DNA of 64,000 nucleotides from Tenericutes bacterium HGW-Tenericutes-1. Its GTDB lineage: Bacteria; Bacillota_I; Bacilli_A; Izemoplasmatales; Hujiaoplasmataceae. Position 1 is the stretch's first letter, and the number at the start of each line of letters is the position of its first letter. Below are positions 9,487 to 17,953 of the stretch, piece by piece. Below the pieces are notes generated by a model. The model searched no databases. It had not been told where the DNA came from and saw only the letters and a program-made list of their open reading frames with translations. The position numbers and the translations under genes are program-made. The stretch is taken from NCBI GenBank assembly GCA_002839155.1, contig PGXM01000001.1, positions 1 to 64,000 of the forward strand. Direction: 5' to 3'.

Positions 9487-9888
9487 TTAATTTTCTTCTT
9501 TGAGAGAGAATGGATATTTTTCAATCCCAGTTTCTAATACATAAACGGGATGATATCCTTTTTTGATGAGTTTTTTACTGACTTTTTTAACATGTAAATT
9601 GTTGGATTCATCTACTAAAAAGATGGCTTGATCCTTCCGAATTTTATGAAGCGAAGCGAAAAGCAACATCTTTTCAAAATTACGGGATCCATTGATTCTT
9701 TTAGCTTCAAACGCTTCATGCGAACGAATGTCGATCAATTGTCCTTTACGCATATTGAGTCTAAAATCTTCTGGTTTTAGTAAAATAATTTGTGAGAAAT
9801 CGTGATTTTTTCGCATTGAAATTAATAAACCTAATACTAATCCTAACCCAATTGGGAGCACCCAAGTCCATACAGTCTCTAAAAACAT
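9487..9888 (-). CDS. Membrane-anchored rhodanese-like protein without catalytic cysteine
   Basis: 133 residues: an N-terminal membrane span (about 5-25) followed by a rhodanese-like domain. The first half keeps the rhodanese signature LIDIRSHEAFEAKRINGSRN, but the position of the active-site loop (CxxGxR in active enzymes) reads FLVDESNNLH, with no cysteine anywhere in the protein. It therefore cannot carry out thiosulfate sulfurtransfer and may be a binding domain. It resembles YqhL/YibN-type proteins. It is transcribed divergently from efp through overlapping promoters. Confidence 0.82.
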   Translation of the reverse strand: MFLETVWTWVLPIGLGLVLGLLISMRKNHDFSQIILLKPEDFRLNMRKGQLIDIRSHEAFEAKRINGSRNFEKMLLFASLHKIRKDQAIFLVDESNNLHVKKVSKKLIKKGYHPVYVLETGIEKYPFSLKEEN

Positions 9889-9919
9889 GATATTACACCT
9901 CGATTTTTAATCATGTATA

Positions 9920-9948
9920 ATTATAGTCGACATAATTTTTATTGTCAA
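9920..9948 (-). promoter_or_regulatory. Consensus promoter for the rhodanese-like gene
   Basis: On the minus strand TTGACA (9948-9943) and TATAAT (9925-9920) with a 17-base spacer, a perfect housekeeping consensus. Its -35 box overlaps the efp -35 box on the other strand. Confidence 0.85.
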
Positions 9949-9970
9949 TAAACAAAAAATATAATATAAT
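9942..9970 (+). promoter_or_regulatory. Promoter for efp
   Basis: TTGTCA (9942-9947), 17-base spacer, TATAAT (9965-9970). The -35 box overlaps by five bases the -35 of the divergent promoter, so the two promoters should compete for RNA polymerase. Confidence 0.85.
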
Positions 9971-10023
9971 ATATAAAGTGAATTAGTATGTATACGCGTA
10001 CAATGCTTTAGGAGGCAATTAAA

Positions 10024-10581
10024 ATGAATGCAACAGAAGTAAGAAATGGCATGACCATTGAATTTGAAGGCAACATCTATGTGGTCTTAGAATTCCAACA
10101 TTTAAAAACCGCAAAATCGGGCGCAATGATGCAAACGAAACTCAAAAATTTGCGTAGTGGCACCGTTATGAATAAAACATTTAATGGTTCGATGAATATT
10201 GAACCTGCCATTGTGAACAAATCAACGATGCAATACCTTTACTCACAAGGTGATACCCATGTATTTATGAACAATGAAAGTTACGAACAAATCGAAATCG
10301 ACAAATCAAGAATTCAAAATGAATTATTTTACATCAGCGAAGGCATGAATGTTCAAATCATGATGTATGGCGATGAATTCTTAGGCATTGAAATTCCTGA
10401 CAAAGTCGTATTAGAAATTGTTGAAACCGCTGGTTCAGCCAAAGGCAATACGGCATCAAACGCGATGAAAGCTGCGATGACCAGTACTGGTTTAAGTGTA
10501 TTAGTTCCTTTATTCATCGAACAAGGTGAAAAAATCTTAGTTTCTACCGCTACGGGAAAATATGATTCCCGTGCTAAATAA
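10024..10581 (+). CDS. efp: Translation elongation factor P
   Basis: EF-P relieves ribosome stalling at polyproline stretches. The 185 residues cover the N-terminal KOW-like domain and two OB domains. The tip loop that normally reads PGKG or PGKGAA in Firmicutes is TAKSGA here, placing the candidate modified lysine at K31 but without the flanking Pro and Gly. The C-terminal half ends with the typical GEKILVSTATGKYDSRAK signature. A strong aggaggc ribosome-binding site precedes the ATG. The next gene follows after 27 bases with its own ribosome-binding site. Confidence 0.95.
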   Translation: MNATEVRNGMTIEFEGNIYVVLEFQHLKTAKSGAMMQTKLKNLRSGTVMNKTFNGSMNIEPAIVNKSTMQYLYSQGDTHVFMNNESYEQIEIDKSRIQNELFYISEGMNVQIMMYGDEFLGIEIPDKVVLEIVETAGSAKGNTASNAMKAAMTSTGLSVLVPLFIEQGEKILVSTATGKYDSRAK

Positions 10582-10608
10582 CCCATATTTTACAAGGAGT
10601 GATTTTTT

Positions 10609-11994
10609 TTGGATATAGACATCCCACGAAGTACTAACTTTTTAGCTATCGAGTTCAACCCGCTGATTTTAGTTTTTATGATCGTTTTATTGATCCTCTC
10701 AGCTTTTTTTTCAATGTCTGAAACGGCCTACTCATCGGTCGGAAAAGTCAAATTGAAAACTTTGATTGATCAAAATGCCCATGGATCTAAAAAAGCGTTT
10801 TGGATTGCAGACAATTTCGACAAAACGTTAACGACCATCTTAGTTGGCAATAATTTAGCCAATATCGCATTAACAACGATATCAGTTATCTTTTTTACCG
10901 GTATTTTCGGTCAACTTGAAAACGCAGAAACGATTGTCTCGGTGATGAATACATTAGTTATGACTTTACTTATCCTAACTTTTGGTGAAATATTACCGAA
11001 AAGTCTAGGAAAAACCCATCCTGAAAAAATTGCATTAAGAATCAGTGGGCTTTTATACTTTTTAATTAAAATAATGACTCCTTTGACTTTTTTATTCAGA
11101 AAATTAAACAAAAGAGTCATTGGTCGTTTAGAAGACACCAATAAGATTACTGTGACCGAAGACGAACTTGAAACCATTATCGATACGATGGAGGAAGAGG
11201 GTTCGATTGACGAAGAAGAAGCTGACATGCTTCAACGCGTTTTAGATTTATCTGAAATTACCGTTGATGAAATCATGACGCCACGGGTTGATATGGTCGC
11301 CATTGATATTTCACAAGACGTTTCGCAAATCACTGACATGTTTTTTAAACATAAGTATTCTCGAATGCCCGTCTACGATAAATCAAGTGATAATATCATC
11401 GGGATTCTTTATGAACGCGACTTCTTTACGAAACTCATCAAAGGTCAACACATGAATATTAAAAAAATCTTGAGAAAAGCATTATTCGTTCCAGCAACGA
11501 CCAAAGTCGATGCTTTAATTGAAATGCTTCAAGATGAAAACAACCATATGGCTATCGTTGTGGATGAATATGGTGGCGTTGATGGAATTGTGACCATGGA
11601 AGACGCTTTAGAAGAATTGGTCGGAGAAATTTACGATGAACATGATGACGTTGAAGAACCCATCATCGAAAAAGGCGATGGTCTCTACATGATTGACGCC
11701 GATTATGACTTGCATGCCTTATTTGATGATTTAAATTTAGGTACAACACCCGAATCTGAAGCGAACTCTGTGGGTGGCTGGTTATTCGAAAAATTTCAAG
11801 ATATTCCTGAAGTTGGCGAAAAAATTGAATTTGAACAAATGATTAATCAAACCTATAACGAACTTTCCGAACTTGAGTCGGAAGATTTAGAAATATTGTC
11901 GTTCGAAGTATTGAAAGTCAAAAAACGCCGAATTAAATCCGTAATGCTTTCGGTGAAGGTTTTCAAAAATGGCGAACGCGAATCCGAAGTTTAA
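10609..11994 (+). CDS. CNNM/CorC-type membrane protein with CBS pair
   Basis: Integral membrane protein of the DUF21/CNNM family implicated in Mg2+ (and other cation) transport; older annotations call it hemolysin C. Domain order: four membrane spans (about 15-175) containing the SMSETAYSSVGK motif, a CBS pair (about 205-340) starting after the linker EIMTPRVDM, and a C-terminal CorC/HlyC domain. Length 461 residues. The start is TTG at 10609, chosen because AAGGAG lies nine bases upstream and no better start is present. Substrate cannot be told from sequence. Confidence 0.9.
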   Translation: MDIDIPRSTNFLAIEFNPLILVFMIVLLILSAFFSMSETAYSSVGKVKLKTLIDQNAHGSKKAFWIADNFDKTLTTILVGNNLANIALTTISVIFFTGIFGQLENAETIVSVMNTLVMTLLILTFGEILPKSLGKTHPEKIALRISGLLYFLIKIMTPLTFLFRKLNKRVIGRLEDTNKITVTEDELETIIDTMEEEGSIDEEEADMLQRVLDLSEITVDEIMTPRVDMVAIDISQDVSQITDMFFKHKYSRMPVYDKSSDNIIGILYERDFFTKLIKGQHMNIKKILRKALFVPATTKVDALIEMLQDENNHMAIVVDEYGGVDGIVTMEDALEELVGEIYDEHDDVEEPIIEKGDGLYMIDADYDLHALFDDLNLGTTPESEANSVGGWLFEKFQDIPEVGEKIEFEQMINQTYNELSELESEDLEILSFEVLKVKKRRIKSVMLSVKVFKNGERESEV

Positions 11995-12003
11995 AAACGA
12001 CGA

Positions 12004-12034
12004 ACGGGGATAGCGATACTATCCCTGTTTTTTT
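12004..12034 (+). terminator. Terminator between CNNM gene and rluB
   Basis: Stem ACGGGGATAG (12004-12013) / CTATCCCTGT (12019-12028), loop CGATA, followed by seven T. No promoter is visible in the 22 bases before rluB, so the hairpin is probably leaky and tunes expression of rluB. Confidence 0.8.
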
Positions 12035-12056
12035 AAAAAAAGAAAAAGGTGAAACA

Positions 12057-12791
12057 ATGGAAAGACTCCAAAAAGTCATTGCACAAGCAGGTATTGCTTC
12101 TAGACGTGCAGCTGAAAAAATGATTACAGACGGACTTGTATCTGTTGACGGAGAAGTTGTCACTCAACTAGGAACATTAGTAGATGACTTCCAATCAATT
12201 ACCGTCAACGGTAAGCTCTTATCAAGAGAAGAAAAAGTCTATTTTTTATTAAATAAACCCGAAGGATACGTTTCAACGACCGAAGACGATAAAGGGCGTA
12301 AGACCGTCCTTGATTTGGTCGTTGTTCCGCAAAGAATCTTTCCAATTGGAAGATTAGATTATGATACCACGGGGGTTTTATTATTAACCAACGATGGTGA
12401 TTTCATGAATGCCATGATCCATCCGAAATTTAAAGTCGAAAAAGAATATCTTGTGAAAGTCGAGGGATTACTTCGTAAAGAAACTTCAAAACAACTTTGT
12501 CGTGGTGTCAACTTAGGTGATTTCAAAAGTGGACCCGCTAAAATTTTCGATGTGAAGTACGATGATACCAAAACAAATTCATTCGCAACGATTATCATTA
12601 CGGAAGGTAAATACCATCAAATTAAACGAATGTTTGAAGCCGTTGGTCATCCTGTCATGAAATTAAGAAGACATCGTTTTGGCACTGTGACTGCTGATGG
12701 ACTCCCTTTAGGGGAATACCGCCGGTTGAAGCCTCACGAAATCAAACAATTATGGAATTTAAGCCGATTTGGGAAATCCGAAGAACGATAA
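12057..12791 (+). CDS. rluB: 23S rRNA pseudouridine synthase, RluB/RsuA family
   Basis: N-terminal S4 RNA-binding domain (about 1-60, starting MERLQKVIAQAGIASRR) followed by the RsuA-family catalytic domain with the active-site Asp in GRLDYDTTGVLLLTNDGD (about 100-117). Length 244 residues matches RluB of Bacilli, which modifies helix 89 of 23S rRNA; specificity is inferred from the family. The ATG has ribosome-binding site aaaggtg. In Firmicutes rluB is often close to cmk, as here. Confidence 0.9.
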   Translation: MERLQKVIAQAGIASRRAAEKMITDGLVSVDGEVVTQLGTLVDDFQSITVNGKLLSREEKVYFLLNKPEGYVSTTEDDKGRKTVLDLVVVPQRIFPIGRLDYDTTGVLLLTNDGDFMNAMIHPKFKVEKEYLVKVEGLLRKETSKQLCRGVNLGDFKSGPAKIFDVKYDDTKTNSFATIIITEGKYHQIKRMFEAVGHPVMKLRRHRFGTVTADGLPLGEYRRLKPHEIKQLWNLSRFGKSEER

Positions 12792-12826
12792 AATTAAATC
12801 ATTTATAGTATACAATCTATTGATTG

Positions 12827-12835
12827 TGGTATAAT
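12827..12835 (+). promoter_or_regulatory. Extended -10 promoter for cmk
   Basis: TGG followed directly by TATAAT (12830-12835), an extended -10 element; no convincing -35 box at the right distance. Confidence 0.6.
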
Positions 12836-12859
12836 GTATAAAGGTTGGGGGGCGATACA

Positions 12860-13528
12860 ATGAATTATCATGCCATCGCAATCGATGGACCTGCAGGAGC
12901 GGGTAAATCGACCGTTGCGAAAATGCTCGCTAAAAGGCTTGGATACGTTTATATCGATACAGGAGCCATGTATCGTGCAACGACGTATAAAGCCATGCGT
13001 TTAAAGATTAATTTAGAAAACGCCGAAGAATATTCGTTTTTAGAAACCACTGAAATGAAATTTATTGAAGATGTCTTGTACGTTGACGGAGAAGACATCA
13101 CAAAGAAAATTAGAACCAACGTCGTCAATCAAAATGTTTCTTTAGTCGCTAGTCATATTCCTGTTCGAAACGAACTCGTTCGTTTACAACAAAAAATTGC
13201 GAGTGAAGCCAACGTTGTGATGGACGGAAGAGATATCGGAACGGTGGTCTTGCCGAAAGCCGATTTAAAGATCTTTATGACCGCGACGGTTGAAGAACGC
13301 GCTAGAAGACGTCATGAAGAGAATATCGCAAATAACATTGAATCAGATTACCAAAAAATCTATAAGGACATTGAACGTCGTGATAAAATCGATTCATCAC
13401 GCGCTTACAACCCTTTAAGACAAGCTGAAGATGCTATTTACCTTGACACTTCGCATCTAGATATCGATACAGTGAGCGAAGTCATCTACCAAATGTTTAT
13501 GAAAATCATTAAGGATAATAAGGAGTGA
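12860..13528 (+). CDS. cmk: Cytidylate kinase
   Basis: Phosphorylates CMP and dCMP. P-loop GPAGAGKST near the N-terminus, the IDTGAMYRA nucleotide-binding motif, and MDGRDIGTVVLP with the conserved Arg-Asp, followed by the lid RARRRHEE. About 222 residues. I start at ATG 12860, preceded by the G-rich ribosome-binding site ggggggcgat; the TTG at 12845 lies within that site. Followed after six bases by the S1-domain gene, the conserved cmk-S1-der order of Firmicutes. Confidence 0.96.
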   Translation: MNYHAIAIDGPAGAGKSTVAKMLAKRLGYVYIDTGAMYRATTYKAMRLKINLENAEEYSFLETTEMKFIEDVLYVDGEDITKKIRTNVVNQNVSLVASHIPVRNELVRLQQKIASEANVVMDGRDIGTVVLPKADLKIFMTATVEERARRRHEENIANNIESDYQKIYKDIERRDKIDSSRAYNPLRQAEDAIYLDTSHLDIDTVSEVIYQMFMKIIKDNKE

Positions 13529-13534
13529 ACAACA

Positions 13535-14959
13535 ATGGAAGCAAACAACCTCAAAGTCGGAGACAACGTCACCGATAAAGATCTCAAAGTCGGAGACATC
13601 GTCACCGGCAAAGTCATCCAAGTAGAAACAAATCAAGTCTTAGTCGATGTCGGCTATGCATTCGAGGGAACCGTTTATAAAGAACATCTCTCGGCTGAAA
13701 AAATCACTGACTGTAACAAAGTCGTTAAAGTAGGCGACGACTTGAAAGTCAAAGTAACAAAAATCAGTCATGGTGACGATAAAAACGTCATGATGCTTTC
13801 CTGTCTTGATTTAGAAAGAAAAGCAAAATTAGAACAACACAAAGCGGAATTAGAAGTCGAAAAGAACGTTGAAGCGAAAGTAACCCAAGCTGTTAAAGGC
13901 GGAATGTTATTAAAGTTCCACGGTATTGAATTATTCGTTCCTGATTCACTTGTTTCATTACAAGCTACGACCCCAGAATCATTACAAGAATTAAAAGCGG
14001 GATTAGTGGGTAAAAATGTAACAGTTAAAATCATTGAAATCCGCAATGAAAAGGGAAGAGACAAATACATCGCTTCTCGCAAACAAGTTGAATACGAAGT
14101 TTTAAAAGCGCAAGAAAAAGTAGAATTAGCCGAACTTACCGTTGGGAAAATTCTTAAAGGAACCGTCGAAAGAATCACTGATTTTGGGGCATTTGTTAAA
14201 ATTGGCGAACACATCGAAGGGCTTATTCATATTAGTGAATTATCGCATTACCATACGTCAAAAGTTGAAGAAGTTGTCAAAGTTGGCGATGAAGTCACCG
14301 CAAAAATTATCAAAATCGCTGGTAAAAAAATCAGTCTTTCTATCCGTTCTTTACAAGAAAAACCTTGGGATGTCTTCATCAAGAACCATAAGGTTGGCGA
14401 TAAAGTTATGGGTAAAGTTTGGAAGAAAATGCAATTTGGCATGTTAATCGAAGTAGAAAAAGAAATCCGTGGATTTATTTCTCGTTTCGATTATTCATGG
14501 AATCCAAACGATAATTTAGCTGGACTTGTTCAAGTAGGCGATCAACTCGAATTACAAATCACTTCATTTGATCTAGAAAAACAACAATTTACACTTTCTA
14601 AAAAACATTTAGAATATAATCCTTGGGCTGATTTTAAAATTAAAGTCGGCGATACCGTCAGTGCAACCGTTAAATCCCTCCTTGAAAAAGGCGCATTAGT
14701 GGAAGTATCAGGCGTTGAAGGTTTCTTACCGATCAACGAACTTAAAGAAGAACGCGTTCAAAAAGTCGATGAAGTCGTAAAAGTCGGTGACGTCCTCCAA
14801 GTTGAAGTCCTCCAAGCGTTCCCAAAAGAATGGAAATTAACCGTTTCTCTTAAAAAGGCACAAGATAAAGTCAATCGCAGTGAATTTGAACCTCATTTAA
14901 AAGAAAATGTCTCTGCGAATCAATCGTTAGCCGATTTATTTGCCAAATATAAAAAATAA
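13535..14959 (+). CDS. rpsA: S1-domain RNA-binding protein (30S ribosomal protein S1-like)
   Basis: 474 residues containing five S1/OB repeats by eye: about 18-80, 105-165, 195-268 (the canonical GTVERITDFGAFVKIGEHIEGLIHISELS), 280-350 and 365-435. Bacillus YpfD usually has four, so this is a longer version, though shorter than the six-domain E. coli S1. The N-terminus carries an internal duplication (LKVGDNVTDKD then LKVGDIVTGK) encoded by a 33-base direct repeat. Located between cmk and der as in Bacillus. It probably binds mRNA or associates with the 30S subunit. Confidence 0.9.
   Translation: MEANNLKVGDNVTDKDLKVGDIVTGKVIQVETNQVLVDVGYAFEGTVYKEHLSAEKITDCNKVVKVGDDLKVKVTKISHGDDKNVMMLSCLDLERKAKLEQHKAELEVEKNVEAKVTQAVKGGMLLKFHGIELFVPDSLVSLQATTPESLQELKAGLVGKNVTVKIIEIRNEKGRDKYIASRKQVEYEVLKAQEKVELAELTVGKILKGTVERITDFGAFVKIGEHIEGLIHISELSHYHTSKVEEVVKVGDEVTAKIIKIAGKKISLSIRSLQEKPWDVFIKNHKVGDKVMGKVWKKMQFGMLIEVEKEIRGFISRFDYSWNPNDNLAGLVQVGDQLELQITSFDLEKQQFTLSKKHLEYNPWADFKIKVGDTVSATVKSLLEKGALVEVSGVEGFLPINELKEERVQKVDEVVKVGDVLQVEVLQAFPKEWKLTVSLKKAQDKVNRSEFEPHLKENVSANQSLADLFAKYKK
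13550..13615 (+). repeat. 33-base direct repeat at the start of the S1 gene
   Basis: Two adjacent 33-base units (13550-13582 and 13583-13615) both begin CTCAAAGTCGGAGACA and encode LKVGDNVTDKD and LKVGDIVTGKV. A likely slip duplication in frame. Confidence 0.75.
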
Positions 14960-14974
14960 GAAATAGGTGTTAAC

Positions 14975-16282
14975 ATGTTACCAATCGTTGCCATTGTCGG
15001 CCGTCCGAATGTTGGAAAATCAACATTATTTAATCGGATTGTCGGAGAAAGGGTTGCAATCACCGATGATCAAGCCGGTGTCACTCGCGACCGCATTTAC
15101 GCACAAGCCGAATGGCTTGGTAGAAAATTTAATGTTATTGACACCGGGGGCATCGAGATCAGCGATGCACCCTTTTTAACTGAAATTAAAGCCCAAGTTG
15201 AAATCGCAATTCAAGAAGCACATGTCATCGTTTTTGTCACCGACGGTAGATCTGGTATGGTGGAAGATGACCGTGAAGTCATGAAAATGCTTTATAACGT
15301 TAAAAAACCTGTGCTCATCGCTGTGAATAAAGTCGATGATCAAAAATACATGCATGAGATTTATGATTTTTATCAATTAGGTCCCGATGAAGTCATCGCT
15401 GTTTCAGCACATCATGGCATCGGAATTGGCGATTTACTAGAAAAAATCTGTTTAGTGTTGCCTGAAGCTATCGATGATGGTTATGATGAATCCGTGGTAA
15501 GACTCGCTGTCATTGGTCGTCCTAATGTCGGAAAATCTTCCTTAACAAATGCGATTTTAGGCGAAGACCGTGTCATCGTCTCTTCGATTGAAGGAACCAC
15601 CACAGACGCTATCGATACCCCCTTTCAAAAAGATGGTAGGGATTTCGTTGTTATCGATACCGCTGGATTAAGAAAACGCGGTAAGATTTGGGAATCTGTC
15701 GAAAAATACAGCGTTTTAAGAGCGATGCAAGCCATTGAAAGAGCAGACGTTGCCTTACTCGTCATTGATGCCGAACAAGGCATCATCGAACAAGATAAGC
15801 ACGTTGCCGGATATGCACTTGATTCGGGTAAAGCCATGATTATCGTGGTCAATAAATGGGATGCAATTGTAAAAGATGATTCTACGATGGGCGAATGGGT
15901 TAAAAAGATTAAAGCTGAATTTCAATTCTTAACCTATATTCCGATTGCATTTGTCTCAGCTAAGAAGAAACAACGCATTCATACATTATTTCCACTCATC
16001 GAAAAAGTGTATGAGAATTATGAACGCCGAATTTCAACCTCAGTCTTAAATGAAGTTATAACGGACGCAATTTCGTTAAATCCACCAAAAGAACACAACC
16101 ATATTAAGATAAAAGTCTATTACGCGACCCAAGTCGCTAGTAAATGCCCAACATTCGTTTTATTTGTGAACGACTCTGACGCCATGCACTTTTCTTACCA
16201 ACGTTATTTAGAAAACCGATTGAGAGAACGCTTCGATTTTGAAGGAACTCCTATCAGATTAATCCTTAGAAAACGTGATTAA
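14975..16282 (+). CDS. der: Ribosome-assembly GTPase Der (EngA)
   Basis: Essential GTPase with two consecutive G domains for 50S maturation. Each domain has its own G1 motif GRPNVGKS (near 9-16 and 181-188), G3 motifs DTGG and DTAG, and NKxD motifs (NKVD and NKWD). A KH-like C-terminal domain completes the 435 residues. The ATG at 14975 follows aaataggtgttaac. The gene is the last of the cmk-S1-der unit; only a weak hairpin lies after it. Confidence 0.97.
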   Translation: MLPIVAIVGRPNVGKSTLFNRIVGERVAITDDQAGVTRDRIYAQAEWLGRKFNVIDTGGIEISDAPFLTEIKAQVEIAIQEAHVIVFVTDGRSGMVEDDREVMKMLYNVKKPVLIAVNKVDDQKYMHEIYDFYQLGPDEVIAVSAHHGIGIGDLLEKICLVLPEAIDDGYDESVVRLAVIGRPNVGKSSLTNAILGEDRVIVSSIEGTTTDAIDTPFQKDGRDFVVIDTAGLRKRGKIWESVEKYSVLRAMQAIERADVALLVIDAEQGIIEQDKHVAGYALDSGKAMIIVVNKWDAIVKDDSTMGEWVKKIKAEFQFLTYIPIAFVSAKKKQRIHTLFPLIEKVYENYERRISTSVLNEVITDAISLNPPKEHNHIKIKVYYATQVASKCPTFVLFVNDSDAMHFSYQRYLENRLRERFDFEGTPIRLILRKRD

Positions 16283-16325
16283 CGCGAGTTTTCGCGAAAA
16301 TATTTAATAATTTTTTACAAGTCAC

Positions 16326-16354
16326 TTGCAATTTTCATTTTATGTCCTTATAAT
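16326..16354 (+). promoter_or_regulatory. Promoter for the HU gene
   Basis: TTGCAA (16326-16331), 17-base spacer, TATAAT (16349-16354), 34 bases upstream of the HU ATG. Confidence 0.8.
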
Positions 16355-16387
16355 GTAAATATCAAAACTATAGGAGGAATAAAATAA

Positions 16388-16660
16388 ATGAACAAATCTG
16401 AATTAGTTGCGCGTATAGCAGAACTTGCTGATCTTACAAAAAAAGATGCTGAAAATGCGTTGAATTCCACAGTTTTAGCAATTCAAGAAGCTTTGGTTAA
16501 GGGCGAAAAAGTTATTTTAACCGGATTTGGAACTTTCGAAGTTAAAGAACGCAAAGCAAGAGCAGGACATGACCCAAGAAGTGGCGAAATCATTAGCATT
16601 CCATCTTTAAAAGCTCCAACTTTCAAAGCTGGCAAAGTTTTAAAAGAATCAGTTCGTTAA
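16388..16660 (+). CDS. hup: DNA-binding protein HU
   Basis: 90-residue histone-like protein. Complete HU fold with GFGTFEVKERKARAG and DPRSGEIISIP, the signature of the beta-arm that intercalates DNA at its tip. Strong ribosome-binding site taggagg. Own promoter and a strong downstream terminator make it monocistronic. In Bacillus hbs also lies downstream of engA/der. Confidence 0.97.
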   Translation: MNKSELVARIAELADLTKKDAENALNSTVLAIQEALVKGEKVILTGFGTFEVKERKARAGHDPRSGEIISIPSLKAPTFKAGKVLKESVR

Positions 16661-16673
16661 TAATAAAAAGAAA

Positions 16674-16708
16674 ACTGAACGGAAAAAATCCGTTCAGTAT
16701 TTTTTTTT
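16674..16708. terminator. Bidirectional terminator HU / CPBP protease
   Basis: Stem ACTGAACGGA (16674-16683) / TCCGTTCAGT (16689-16698), loop of five A, then nine T on the plus strand; the minus side also has an A/T-rich tail, serving the converging gene. Confidence 0.92.
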
Positions 16709-16716
16709 GTAATTTT

Positions 16717-17808
16717 TTAAATGATTCCTACTCCTAAAACAGCTAACGCATATAATGCAAAGGCTAAGAAGTTATTAATAAAGTGGACACCGATGGTAAC
16801 GTAGATATTATTTCTCGACCAGTGATAGACAAATCCGAAGATGCCCCCCATGAAGATATAAGGAATTGATTGGATAAAGTCACCATAAGAAATGACATGC
16901 ATTAATCCAAAGATGGCACCGGAAATGATAATCGCTGCTGGAGCTCCGAATTTACGATCTAACCAACCAAAGATGACTTTTCGGTAAATGACTTCTTCAA
17001 CGATGGGCGTAAAGACACACAGTAATAAGAAGAGTACGACGAGTCTTAAAGGATCGTTTGTGAACATCGAGGCTATCGTCATTTCATTTTGCGAGGTATC
17101 CGCCGCTCCTAAGAAATCAAGGATCAACTGTGAAATGATCATCGCGCCATAAACCATGGCTGCGCCTAAAACAATTTTACCGATGGCATTTGATTTATTG
17201 GCTTTGAATTCTTTCCATCTCCGTTTGAAATTAGAGCGATCGATGAACAAGAAACCAAGACCCAATACGAGTGCTTGGGAGAAATTCAGTAAAACGGTAA
17301 AAGCCGTATCAAAATCGAAGGAATATCCATAGGAAATTGTATCAATTTCAGATGAGAAATAATAGTATTCATCAATTGCCATATAACCACTTGGAGCTAC
17401 ATGTTCTCTTGTAATATCGATGGTATCAAGTAACTCATCTTGATAATAGAAATCGATGGATACGATCATCATCGGTATTTCTCTTTCATTCAGATTTTGT
17501 ACAAGTCCCGTAATATGAACTAAATACGGATATTCTAAGTCAGTTTCGTCAAGTTCGATGGTAAAGGCAGGCGTTTCAACCGTCACGAGATTTGCATATA
17601 ATTCATTGGGGTTTGGAAATTCAGCTGAATACATAAACATCATCAATGCGGTCAATAAAATTTGGACTCCAAAATAAATCCCAATTAAAATACCGTTAAT
17701 TTTTTGTTCTCTAAATAATTCCGAAGGATCATAATCTTCGGCAGGCGGAAGATTAACAGGCTTCGGTTCAATCTTATTTGTTGAAAATAAATCTTCAAAT
17801 TCATTCAT
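16717..17808 (-). CDS. CPBP-family intramembrane metalloprotease
   Basis: Membrane protease of the CAAX-protease/bacteriocin-processing family. The C-terminal half carries the hallmark motifs EEVIYRKV (glutamates and arginine), FGLMHV (first histidine) and GVHFINN (second histidine) within several membrane spans. The N-terminal half is unusual: a cytoplasmic start, a span near 37-60, then about 110 residues predicted outside with beta-rich character (acidic, many Ile/Val) before the next span near 168. Total 363 residues. The outer domain could sense or bind a ligand; that is inference. Ribosome-binding site gaggtgctacc on the minus strand. Confidence 0.87.
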   Translation of the reverse strand: MNEFEDLFSTNKIEPKPVNLPPAEDYDPSELFREQKINGILIGIYFGVQILLTALMMFMYSAEFPNPNELYANLVTVETPAFTIELDETDLEYPYLVHITGLVQNLNEREIPMMIVSIDFYYQDELLDTIDITREHVAPSGYMAIDEYYYFSSEIDTISYGYSFDFDTAFTVLLNFSQALVLGLGFLFIDRSNFKRRWKEFKANKSNAIGKIVLGAAMVYGAMIISQLILDFLGAADTSQNEMTIASMFTNDPLRLVVLFLLLCVFTPIVEEVIYRKVIFGWLDRKFGAPAAIIISGAIFGLMHVISYGDFIQSIPYIFMGGIFGFVYHWSRNNIYVTIGVHFINNFLAFALYALAVLGVGII

Positions 17809-17893
17809 GGTAGCACCTCACACTTATGTTAATTATACTTGATATTTGTGATTTTTTAAAGAAGAATTTTCAGGATTGGCAATGATACTTTAA

Positions 17894-17921
17894 TTGACAT
17901 TTTCAATTTCTGTTGTATAAT
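17894..17921 (+). promoter_or_regulatory. Promoter for the Ktr/Trk subunit gene
   Basis: TTGACA (17894-17899), 16-base spacer, TATAAT (17916-17921). A divergent minus promoter (TTTAAA ... TATAAT at 17860-17832) probably serves the CPBP gene. Confidence 0.85.
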
Positions 17922-17953
17922 AATGCTATGATTGACTGAAAGGACTTGAAAAG

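Noticed and set aside
13768-14214. Antisense ORF of 148 codons within the S1 gene
   Set aside because: Shadow of a well-supported S1-domain protein, with Ser/Thr/Pro-rich composition typical of reverse frames.
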